Source: Streptomyces lilacinus
GTDB taxonomy: Bacteria > Actinomycetota > Actinomycetes > Streptomycetales > Streptomycetaceae
Assembly: GCA_000715685.1 (NCBI GenBank)
Contig: KL569477.1
Span: forward strand, 16,402 to 21,633
DNA: 5,232 nucleotides
Reading direction: 5' to 3'
Position numbers and translations under genes: made by a program. Under the pieces are notes generated by a model. The model saw only the letters and a program-made list of their open reading frames with translations. It was not told the DNA's origin and did not search any database. This document shows, in pieces, positions 1 through 4,621 of the stretch; within the stretch, counting starts at the first letter, position 1, and every line of letters starts with the position of its first letter.

Positions 1-121
1 GGGGGGATCGGGGGGGAGCCGGACCGTTGTAGATGTACTGGTCACGGGCGGCCTGATGCGTGCTGCCGCCGGTTGCGGCCTCCGCCTCCATCCGGACCGG
101 CGGTTCCGGCGGCTCGCTCAC
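1..121 (-). CDS. Partial CDS (N-terminal 40 residues) starting with an RDQ-type motif; product unknown
   Basis: This is the 5' end of a minus-strand gene that leaves the window at position 1. I chose the GTG at 121-119 because it overlaps the TGA of the preceding gene (GTGA, 4-bp overlap), which implies translational coupling. A downstream ATG at 91 is an alternative start. Neither start has a clear Shine-Dalgarno sequence. The predicted protein begins MSEPPEPPVRMEAEA, carries Q-A-A-R-D-Q-Y-I-Y-N at about residues 23-32, and then becomes proline-rich, with no stop before the edge. The reading frame has strong third-position GC. Residues 9-32 align without gaps to residues 116-139 of the upstream product (11 of 24 identical), so the two proteins share a short motif. 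The function cannot be read from this fragment. By architecture, the missing part could be a larger NTPase, TPR or other partner protein, which is inference only. Confidence 0.6.
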   Translation of the reverse strand, partial: MSEPPEPPVRMEAEAATGGSTHQAARDQYIYNGPAPPRSP

Positions 122-540
122 CGTTCGTGGATGTGTTGGTCACGGCCGGCCTGGTAGACCCGGCCGCTACCAGTCGCGGAGGCCTTCATCTCCACTTGCC
201 CGATGCGGGTCTGCTCCGCGGGCGGGAGGGCGGGGCGCAGCTCCTCGTCCACGAGCCGCTGCAGGTCGGCGGCCAGCCCGGGGTGGGTGCGGAGGAGTAC
301 GCGGAGCTTCGAACGCCACACCTCCGCCCACTCCTCCTCGACCTCCGCGTCCCCGGCCCGCCGGGCCGCGACGACCGCGCGGTGGGTGTCGATGAGCTCG
401 GCCTCGACGGTCGGTACGCGTTCCGGCTGGACGCGGCGCCACAGCTCCACGACGCCGTCGGCACAGCGCCGCCACGCGTCGGTGGCCATCGCCCCCACGA
501 CCGCGGTCCCCGCAACGCCCAGCGCAGCGACTGGATCCAT
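118..540 (-). CDS. Small helical hypothetical protein with a C-terminal QAGRDQ motif (possible Bell/HeLo-like effector)
   Basis: The gene encodes 140 residues. It starts at ATG 540 behind a GAAAGGGG-type ribosome site and ends at TGA 120-118. The protein opens with a glycine- and alanine-rich hydrophobic helix (about residues 3-20), followed by an amphipathic, Trp-containing helical region (W23, W34, W71, W75) up to about residue 105. After a short Pro-containing linker comes a C-terminal motif, residues 116-139, with G-R-V-Y-Q-A-G-R-D-Q-H-I. No enzyme motif is visible. A hydrophobic first helix, a roughly 100-residue helical body and a short C-terminal motif repeated at the N-terminus of the next gene is the layout described for bacterial Bell-domain cell-death effectors with amyloid signalling motifs beside NLR-like partners. 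I infer a possible relation from layout only. It could equally be an uncharacterised Streptomyces family. The gene is followed by the overlapping partial gene on its left. Confidence 0.75.
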   Translation of the reverse strand: MDPVAALGVAGTAVVGAMATDAWRRCADGVVELWRRVQPERVPTVEAELIDTHRAVVAARRAGDAEVEEEWAEVWRSKLRVLLRTHPGLAADLQRLVDEELRPALPPAEQTRIGQVEMKASATGSGRVYQAGRDQHIHER

Positions 541-655
541 TTCCGCCCCTTTCGATGCAATGCCGAGGCTTTGGATATCGCATCGGGGAGCGCGAGCGCC
601 AGCCGGTTCGTTTGAATTCGCTTGTATGAGCGATGAGTTGGGGGTTGTTAGTCGG

Positions 656-856
656 TTAATCGGACGGGTGTTGTATCGATCCGGCCTTCACGCTGGCGAT
701 CAACGCGCGGACTCGCGGTGCGGGGACGGTGACGACGTCGCCGGGGTTGTCGCTCTCGCGTATGGCCACCGCGCCGTCGAAGCCTCTCAGCTCGACGCAG
801 TCAGGGTTGTCATCGGGTCCCGAGAAGGAAGACTTCTGCCATGAGGCTCTGTTCAT
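656..856 (-). CDS. DUF397 domain-containing protein
   Basis: This is a 66-residue protein with the hallmark DUF397 sequence from its first residues. W6 is followed by KSSFSG (8-13), then D-N-P-D-C-V-E-L (16-23), A-V-A-I-R-E-S (29-35) and a V-P-A-P-R-V-R-A-L-I tail (44-53). Its length is typical of the family. The start at ATG 856 is fixed by the tryptophan-containing N-terminus and by an AGTAGG-like site that overlaps the stop codon of the upstream regulator gene, 11 bp away, so the two are probably co-transcribed and translationally coupled. DUF397 proteins are small and have no known enzymatic activity. In Streptomyces they are encoded beside XRE-DUF5753 regulators (the whiJ and abaA loci) and are thought to modulate them; BldB belongs to this wider group. 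The specific role here is inferred from that pairing. Confidence 0.93.
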   Translation of the reverse strand: MNRASWQKSSFSGPDDNPDCVELRGFDGAVAIRESDNPGDVVTVPAPRVRALIASVKAGSIQHPSD

Positions 857-867
857 TGCGGACCTAC

Positions 868-1716
868 TCACATTCCCTGCGTGATGTGTTGGATGAACTT
901 GATTGATTCGTCTGCGTCGAGTGCGATTTCTTCGATCGAGCTGAACAGTGACCGATACTTCACCAACTGCGCTTCCGCATCGAGAAAGCAACCGCCGAAC
1001 GCACTGTCCAGTTGCACTGTGTCGAGCGGCGGGATGACCCCGTCGGCGTAGAGGACCGAATGGACCGAGCTCGTGATCCGTGCATCGAACGGGATGACGC
1101 GAATAGTCACGCTCGGCCAGTCGGCGACCTCCTGAAGCAGCTCAAGCTGCGACCGCATGACGTCGCTGCCGCAATACCGCATGCGCAGTGCCGCCTCGTG
1201 GATGAAGGCATCGAATCCCGGCGGTGCGGCACGGTCGAAGATCTGGCGGCGTCGCGTGCGATGCTCCACCCGGGCGGCCACCTCGACGTCCGGGAGGCCG
1301 GTCACCCCGCTGCTGATCAATTCACGGGCGTAGTCCGGAGTCTGGAGGATTCCAGGTACATGCAACATCCGGATGGAGCGTAGACGGGTCGCGTGATGTT
1401 CGAGCTCCGCGATGTCGAGATAGGCGACGGGCAGGACGCCTCGATATGCCTCCCACCACCCCTTGCCACGTTCCTCGGTCATTGCGCAGAGCGCGTTCAC
1501 CAATTGTTCGTCGCTTGCGGAGTAGAAGGACGCTAGCCGTCGAACTCGTTCCGCGCTTACGCCCCAACGGCCGGCTTCGATATGGCTGATCGTGGCTTGG
1601 TTGCCGCCAAGTAGTTCGCCGGCGGCGCGGGCCGGTAGGCCGGATGCTTCACGCAGCTTGCGGAGCTCTGCACCGAGCCTTGCCTGCCTGGCGGTTGGGC
1701 TGCTTCGAGGTGGCAT
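868..1716 (-). CDS. XRE-family helix-turn-helix regulator with DUF5753 (whiJ-like)
   Basis: The gene encodes 282 residues, the usual length for Streptomyces XRE-DUF5753 proteins. Residues 11-75 form the helix-turn-helix domain, with R-L-G-A-E-L-R-K-L-R-E at 13-23 and the recognition segment G-N-Q-A-T-I-S-H-I-E-A-G-R at 38-50. Residues 100-278 match DUF5753, with P-G-I-L-Q-T-P-D-Y-A-R (121-131), R-R-R-Q-I-F (155-160), the H-E-A-A-L-R-M-R segment (173-180), and V-T-I-R-V-I-P-F (203-210). The start is ATG 1716, behind AGGAGGAAGGGAA. An open frame continues far upstream but lacks plausible protein sequence there. The DUF397 gene follows after 11 bp, and an RsbW-like ATPase gene is divergent. This is the WhiJ/AbaA-OrfA type of cytoplasmic regulator, which binds DNA near its own locus and affects development or antibiotic production in characterised cases. 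Its targets here are unknown. Confidence 0.94.
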   Translation of the reverse strand: MPPRSSPTARQARLGAELRKLREASGLPARAAGELLGGNQATISHIEAGRWGVSAERVRRLASFYSASDEQLVNALCAMTEERGKGWWEAYRGVLPVAYLDIAELEHHATRLRSIRMLHVPGILQTPDYARELISSGVTGLPDVEVAARVEHRTRRRQIFDRAAPPGFDAFIHEAALRMRYCGSDVMRSQLELLQEVADWPSVTIRVIPFDARITSSVHSVLYADGVIPPLDTVQLDSAFGGCFLDAEAQLVKYRSLFSSIEEIALDADESIKFIQHITQGM

Positions 1717-1799
1717 GGCGTTCCCTTCCTCCTGCGTGTCAAGTGTGCGCGCCTCAGTTTCGCGGGTCCACCTCTCGACGTGCAGGCTTTGGCCTTGGC

Positions 1800-1829
1800 T
1801 TGAGAGGTCACATGCATGTGCCATAACGT
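1800..1829 (+). promoter_or_regulatory. Candidate promoter for the ATPase gene (TTGAGA-18-TAACGT)
   Basis: A -35-like TTGAGA (1800-1805) and a -10-like TAACGT (1824-1829, TAnnnT pattern) are separated by 18 bp. They point toward the ATPase gene, giving a leader of about 135 nt. The spacer is filled by a 12-bp perfect palindrome. This is a by-eye prediction only. No equally clear promoter was found for the opposite-strand regulator gene in the same gap. Confidence 0.45.
1809..1820. promoter_or_regulatory. Perfect palindrome CACATGCATGTG, candidate operator
   Basis: This is a perfect 12-bp self-complementary sequence in the 255-bp gap between the divergent regulator and ATPase genes. It sits exactly between the -35 and -10 candidates of the ATPase promoter. 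A protein bound here would be expected to block that promoter, and the adjacent XRE protein is the obvious candidate. Assigning the binder is inference. Confidence 0.45.
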
Positions 1830-1971
1830 CCTGCCCACACCGCGCATCAGGTCGGGAAGACCCGAAGTGCAGCCACCCGCATGCCCGTTGGGGCACCGGC
1901 AGGCGGCCAGGCCACGGACGACAACGGGCGCGCGGAAAGGTCGACATCGGCAGACCGTTGGGAGACGCCCC

Positions 1972-2391
1972 ATGCGTTCCGTACTCGCCCCCACCCCCCA
2001 AGGTTTCTACGAGCTCGCCGCACCCGCCCACGCCACCACACCCCGCCTCGCCCGCCAGTTCGTGGCCGGCACCCTCGAGGCCACCGGTCATCCCGCCCTC
2101 ATCGACGACGCCCGCGTCTGTGTCTCCGACGCCGTCACCAACGTCGTGCAGCACGCCCGCGTCCCCACCCTCACCGTCGAGGTGACCGTCCGGGCCGGCC
2201 GCGCCACCATCGCCGTACGCGATGACGACCCCGGCCGCCGGCCCTACCGGCGTCGACCCAATGACGACGACGAGCGAGGCCGGGGCCTCGCACTCCTCCA
2301 CGGACTGGCGCACTCCTCCGGCGTGACCCTCGTCTGGGACGGGTTGGACATCATCGGAAAGCGGGTCTGGTTCGAACTCCGCGACCGGTGA
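1972..2391 (+). CDS. ATP-binding protein, RsbW/anti-sigma-type histidine-kinase-like ATPase
   Basis: The gene encodes 139 residues, a typical size for stand-alone HATPase_c_2 proteins. The start is ATG 1972, seven bases after a GGGAGA ribosome site. An in-frame ATG at 1816 would add 52 arginine/proline-rich residues of no plausible structure. The Bergerat-fold ATP site is visible in order. The N box S-D-A-V-T-N-V-V-Q-H-A spans 52-62 (Mg-binding Asn57), the G1-like D-D-D-P-G spans 84-88, and the G2 box R-G-R-G-L-A-L-L spans 102-109. It lacks a phosphoacceptor domain, so it is an RsbW-like serine kinase or anti-sigma-type protein and not a sensor kinase. Such ATPases accompany XRE-DUF5753 and DUF397 genes in Streptomyces whiJ/abaA-type clusters. 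Here it is divergent from them. The partner, whether a sigma factor, anti-anti-sigma factor or the neighbouring proteins, is unknown. No downstream gene is co-directional. Confidence 0.93.
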   Translation: MRSVLAPTPQGFYELAAPAHATTPRLARQFVAGTLEATGHPALIDDARVCVSDAVTNVVQHARVPTLTVEVTVRAGRATIAVRDDDPGRRPYRRRPNDDDERGRGLALLHGLAHSSGVTLVWDGLDIIGKRVWFELRDR

Positions 2392-2441
2392 GAAGACCGG
2401 TGACAAGACCGGCAACCAGAACGGCGACAACAACGGCATCC
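2382..2441. repeat. Degenerate 12-nt tandem repeat, about five units
   Basis: Consecutive 12-mers starting at 2382, 2394, 2406, 2418 and 2430 follow the pattern A/C-GACCGGTGA-x-A and decay along the array. The first two units differ at only two positions, and the last two share mainly the A-rich/CGG core. The first unit covers the last codons and the stop of the ATPase gene, and the rest lies outside it. Together with the palindrome and hairpins listed separately, this is the content of the 331-bp gap from 2392 to 2722, where I see no convincing gene. Confidence 0.6.
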
Positions 2442-2559
2442 ACCCGGTTCACCCCATCGTGTCGCACTCGCCCCGTTTGCCCGTCCCTCCCCCCGGGCAG
2501 GTACGGAGCACGGAACACCCCCTTCCACCGCCTGGTTTCGACCCGAGCCGAAGGAGTTT

Positions 2560-2575
2560 GCCCGTCCGGACGGGC
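2560..2575. repeat. Perfect 16-bp palindrome GCCCGTCCGGACGGGC
   Basis: A perfect inverted repeat without spacer lies in the convergent gap between the ATPase and nlpC genes. Its left part belongs to a 12-mer, GTTTGCCCGTCC, that also occurs at 2475-2486 and here at 2556-2567. It could be a weak terminator stem or a protein-binding site. No function can be assigned. Confidence 0.5.
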
Positions 2576-2607
2576 GCGGCGCAGACTCCCCGTATCGGCA
2601 CGGGGGG

Positions 2608-2643
2608 CCGGGTGCCCGTGACACAACGGGGGTGGGCACCCGG
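2608..2643. terminator. Hairpin with 10-bp perfect stem, probable accessory terminator
   Basis: The arms CCGGGTGCCC (2608-2617) and GGGCACCCGG (2634-2643) pair perfectly around a 16-nt loop. An alternative inner pairing, CCCGT with ACGGG (2615-2619 with 2626-2630), is also possible. It lies between convergent genes and only 7 bp from the stronger hairpin. No T-run follows on either strand, which is common for Streptomyces terminators. Confidence 0.5.
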
Positions 2644-2650
2644 GAATGCC

Positions 2651-2690
2651 GAAGGGCCGCCGTCCCAGCGGGGGGGAACGGCGGCCCTTC
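2651..2690. terminator. Bidirectional intrinsic terminator-like hairpin, 13-bp stem
   Basis: The arms GAAGGGCCGCCGT (2651-2663) and ACGGCGGCCCTTC (2678-2690) are perfectly complementary with a 14-nt loop. The hairpin begins 32 bp beyond the stop codon of the minus-strand nlpC gene, in its transcription direction, and also faces the plus-strand ATPase transcript. There is no U-tract, so efficiency is uncertain. Confidence 0.75.
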
Positions 2691-2722
2691 CGTATGTGCG
2701 CGGCCGGCGCGCACACAACGCG

Positions 2723-3549
2723 TCACATGACGCGAACGGCACCCGTGGGCGGGGAGTAGCTCATGTCGCGCTCGACGATGCCCGTGCTCGGGTTCTGCGC
2801 GCCGATGAACTTGCCGCCGCCGATGTACACGGCCACGTGGTACGCGCTGCCCGCGGAGCCCCAGTAGAGGATGTCGCCGGTCTTCAGGTTGCTCAGGGAG
2901 ACCTGGGTGCCGGCGGTCGACTGGTCCTGGGAGACGCGGGGGAGGTCGATGCCGATCTGGCTGTACGCGGCCATGACCAGGCCGGAGCAGTCGTACGAGG
3001 AGAGCCGGTGGCGCCCATCACGTAGGCCTTGCCCAGCTGGGCGCGGAGGAAGCTGACGAGCTGCGCGCTGCTGCCGGTCGCGTGGGAGGAGGAGGACTCG
3101 TCCGAGGTGGAGGCCGACTTGCCGCTGATGTCGGTGCGGTCGCCGCCGCGGGAGGCGCGCTCCTCGTCGGCCGCGCGCTTCGCGAAGGCGGCGGCGGCCT
3201 TGCGCTCGGCCTCGGCCTTGCGCTCGGCCTCGTCCTTGGCCTTCTTGGCGTGGGCCTTGGCCATGTCGATGGCCTCGTCCACCTGCGCGCGGACCTGGGT
3301 CTCGGCGGCTGCCTGCTGCGTGGCGTCGGCGCTCTGCGCGATGGAGCCCGAGATGGCGGCGTTGACGGCCGGGATCTCCAGCGTCGCCTCGGCGGGCTTC
3401 TCGGCGGCGGCGTTGGTGGTGGCAGAAGCGGTGCCGGCCACGGCCAGGGTGCTGAGGACGCCACCGGCCACACCCGTGCGGACGACCCACGACTGGCTCG
3501 CGGGGCGACGGGGCTTCCGGTGGCTGGTTATGTGCGCGTTCGGGGACAT
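2723..3549 (-). pseudogene. Secreted NlpC/P60 (C40) peptidoglycan hydrolase gene with a one-base frameshift
   Basis: The first frame runs from ATG 3549 and gives a basic N-terminus with a hydrophobic signal segment (about residues 22-44, cleavage likely near A-S-A or N-A-A-A). An Ala/Lys/Glu-rich coiled coil follows (about 76-132), then a Ser-rich linker and L-V-S-F-L-R-A-Q-L-G-K-A-Y (164-176). At 2999-3006 one base is missing. The next frame continues with S-S-Y-D-C-S-G-L-V, containing the catalytic Cys (about 188), Y-H-V-A-V-Y-I-G with the catalytic His (about 238), and ends at TGA 2725-2723. Restoring one base gives 275 residues, a normal length. The family cleaves peptidoglycan stem-peptide bonds outside the cell. 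As written, the first frame misses the active site. Because both halves are otherwise undamaged, an assembly or sequencing error is as likely as a true mutation. ATG 3549 has no clear ribosome site, and an in-frame ATG at 3627 would place extra residues before the signal peptide. Confidence 0.9.
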
Positions 3550-3640
3550 GGGACAACGGACTATCAGGACGCGCAGGTTGAGTTCAAGATAAGTGACGTG
3601 CGCCACAATTGGCCTCGAGGTGCGCACATTTCGGGCGCCG

Positions 3641-3660
3641 GGGTCACGGGCGGGTCACGG
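3641..3660. repeat. Direct repeat GGGTCACGG, 11-bp period
   Basis: GGGTCACGG occurs at 3641-3649 and 3652-3660, one helical turn apart and about 92 bp upstream of the nlpC start. The nearby sequence 3596-3626 is also rich in short symmetries, including GTGCGC twice and CCTCGAGG at 3613-3620. It is a plausible regulator-binding region for the hydrolase gene. A -10-like TATCTT (minus strand, 3591-3586) lies between it and the gene but has no good -35. Confidence 0.35.
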
Positions 3661-3760
3661 CGCCGAGGAGGGGCGGATGGGCGATCAAGCGCCTCAACAC
3701 GGCATTTGAGCCGGGAGTGATCTTTCCGCCGGACGTCTTATCACCTTTATGGCTCGCGCG

Positions 3761-3790
3761 TCGAGGCTACCCGGGGAAACAGGGTCTCGA
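3761..3790. repeat. Imperfect inverted repeat (TCGAG/ACCC stem)
   Basis: TCGAG-gct-ACCC (3761-3772) pairs with GGGT-CTCGA (3782-3790) around a 9-nt loop, leaving a 3-nt bulge. If the distal minus-strand promoter is real, this hairpin would lie in the nlpC leader RNA. It does not match a terminator. Confidence 0.45.
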
Positions 3791-3857
3791 ACCTTCCGAC
3801 ACGTGGCGGAACTCACGCAACGCCCGCCTCGGCCGTGCCGAGCGAGCCCCCGCCCCG

Positions 3858-3907
3858 CGCCACCCGCCGGTGACGGTCGCTGACCGCCGTCGCCCCAGGG
3901 GGTGGCG
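3858..3907. repeat. Nested hairpin: 8-bp outer and 5-bp inner stem
   Basis: The outer arms CGCCACCC (3858-3865) and GGGTGGCG (3900-3907) are perfect complements. They enclose an inner hairpin, CGGTC-gct-GACCG (3874-3886). The structure falls at the expected 5' end of a minus-strand transcript from the candidate promoter at 3910-3939. It could be part of a structured leader or simply DNA-level symmetry. Confidence 0.4.
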
Positions 3908-3909
3908 GC

Positions 3910-3939
3910 TCTATATCAGTTGACGATTCACCATGCCAA
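3910..3939 (-). promoter_or_regulatory. Candidate distal nlpC promoter (TTGGCA-18-TATAGA)
   Basis: On the minus strand, TTGGCA (3939-3934) and TATAGA (3915-3910) are separated by 18 bp, close to the vegetative sigma consensus. They point toward the NlpC/P60 gene and would give a leader of about 350 nt. This sits within the 712-bp non-coding stretch 3550-4261, where I see regulatory signals but no convincing gene. Confidence 0.4.
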
Positions 3940-3969
3940 TTTGCCGGCGGCCGACGCCGTTTGATAGTG

Positions 3970-4125
3970 GATCATCGCTCCGACCAGCGCCGCAGCCCTC
4001 AAATGTCACCTATCGTGATCACTCAACCGCTTCGCGTATGAAGATCACCGCTCATCCGACTTAATGATCGTTCGCCAGGTGGTGGAGATCACAAACGCGG
4101 GCCCGTACGCCGTGTCGCAGATCAC
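3970..4125 (+). repeat. Cluster of GATCAC motifs upstream of nuo
   Basis: Exact GATCAC occurs at 4017, 4043, 4087 and 4120, with near-copies GATCAT at 3970 and GATCGT at 4066. The one at 4017 is part of the palindrome GTGATCAC (4015-4022). The copies at 3970 and 4043 share a longer form, GATCA-y-CGCTC, and are 73 bp apart. The density is far above chance for a 6-mer in about 150 bp. This suggests a multi-site regulator upstream of the nuo -10 element. Confidence 0.5.
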
Positions 4126-4138
4126 AGACCGACGGGCA

Positions 4139-4144
4139 TAGGAT
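4139..4144 (+). promoter_or_regulatory. nuoA: Candidate nuo operon -10 element TAGGAT
   Basis: TAGGAT matches the Streptomyces -10 pattern TAGRRT and would start transcription near 4151, giving a leader of about 110 nt before nuoA. The -35 region (about 4113-4120, containing GTCGCA) is weak, which fits a promoter that needs an activator. The Rex operator begins about 9 bp downstream of the predicted start. Confidence 0.5.
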
Positions 4145-4159
4145 GCAAGCGACCCGGGC

Positions 4160-4177
4160 TTGTGAACTGCCTCACAT
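4160..4177. promoter_or_regulatory. Rex operator (ROP), TTGTGAACTGCCTCACAT
   Basis: The sequence fits the Rex consensus TTGTGAAnnnnTTCACAA with a perfect left half and a right half differing at its two end bases. Rex senses the NADH/NAD+ ratio and in Streptomyces represses respiratory genes, including the nuo operon. The site lies just downstream of the TAGGAT element and 84 bp before nuoA, where binding would obstruct initiation or early elongation. Confidence 0.8.
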
Positions 4178-4178
4178 G

Positions 4179-4195
4179 CTGGCGATCTTCGCCAG
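4179..4195 (+). other. Leader hairpin CTGGCGA-tct-TCGCCAG
   Basis: A perfect 7-bp stem with a 3-nt loop begins one base after the Rex operator, in the predicted nuo 5' untranslated region. It has no T-run and lies well before the ribosome site, so it is more likely an RNA-stability element than a terminator. Confidence 0.4.
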
Positions 4196-4261
4196 GGGCC
4201 TCCGCCGCCGGGTCCGGTCAGCCAGCAGTCAGCGTCGACAGACTGGAAGGAGCGAGGAGCG

Positions 4262-4621
4262 GTGAACGCCTACGCGCCCATCCTCGTACTGGGAGCCCTC
4301 GGTGCGGGCTTCGCGATCTTCTCCGTGGTCATGGCATCGATCATCGGGCCCAAGCGCTGGAACCGCGCCAAGCTCGAGGCGTACGAATGCGGCATCGAGC
4401 CGACCCCGCAGCCGGCCGGTGGCGGTCGCTTCCCCATCAAGTACTACCTGACGGCGATGCTCTTCATCGTCTTCGACATCGAGATCGTCTTCCTCTACCC
4501 CTGGGCGGTCACCTTCGACTCCCTGGGGCTCTTCGGGCTCGTGGAGATGCTCCTCTTCGTGCTCACCGTCTTCGTCGCCTACGCCTATGTATGGCGCCGC
4601 GGCGGCCTCGATTGGGATTAG
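4262..4621 (+). CDS. nuoA: NADH-quinone oxidoreductase subunit A
   Basis: NuoA is a membrane-arm subunit of respiratory complex I, near the quinone-binding cavity. The product is 119 residues, the normal length. Three hydrophobic helices are visible (about 4-28, 62-82 and 88-112). The family signatures are Y-E-C-G at 41-44 in the loop after helix 1 and F-D-I-E at 71-74 in helix 2, whose acidic residues are conserved in complex I. The start is GTG 4262, preceded by GGAAGGAG (4245-4252) with 9-bp spacing; a second GAGGAG sits too close to be the main site. The stop TAG at 4619-4621 is 14 bp from nuoB and forms part of that gene's ribosome site, so the genes are coupled. This is the first gene of the nuo operon, and an upstream Rex operator implies redox control of transcription. 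Confidence 0.97.
   Translation: MNAYAPILVLGALGAGFAIFSVVMASIIGPKRWNRAKLEAYECGIEPTPQPAGGGRFPIKYYLTAMLFIVFDIEIVFLYPWAVTFDSLGLFGLVEMLLFVLTVFVAYAYVWRRGGLDWD

Noticed and set aside
868..2439. A 523-residue minus-strand open frame covering the regulator and the opposite-strand ATPase
   Set aside because: Only the part from ATG 1716 looks like protein. The upstream extension is antisense to the ATPase gene, lacks family similarity, and has no matching ribosome site, whereas ATG 1716 has a strong one.
2388..2621. A 77-residue plus-strand frame starting GTG with a GTGA overlap of the ATPase stop
   Set aside because: The overlap is attractive, but the frame is Thr/Arg-rich because of the tandem repeat, uses AGA codons that are very rare in Streptomyces, and resembles no family I know.
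2999..3006. Programmed -1 frameshift in the NlpC/P60 gene
   Set aside because: The shift direction fits, but there is no slippery heptamer (X-XXY-YYZ) at the junction, and secreted C40 peptidases are not known to use frameshifting.
2459..3025. A 188-residue plus-strand frame with fairly high third-position GC at its start
   Set aside because: It runs through two terminator-like hairpins and then antisense through the NlpC/P60 domain. The GC pattern is explained by the real gene on the other strand.
3082..3720. A 212-residue plus-strand Gly/Leu-rich frame
   Set aside because: It is the complement of the Ala/Lys/Glu-rich coiled coil of the NlpC/P60 protein and has no independent evidence.
3700..3960. 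c-di-AMP (ydaO-type) riboswitch upstream of nlpC
   Set aside because: Expected from the gene type, and one segment near 3767-3790 vaguely resembles the 3' part of the aptamer, but the GGGGAACC and GGGGTGAATC core pair was not found in order on the minus strand.
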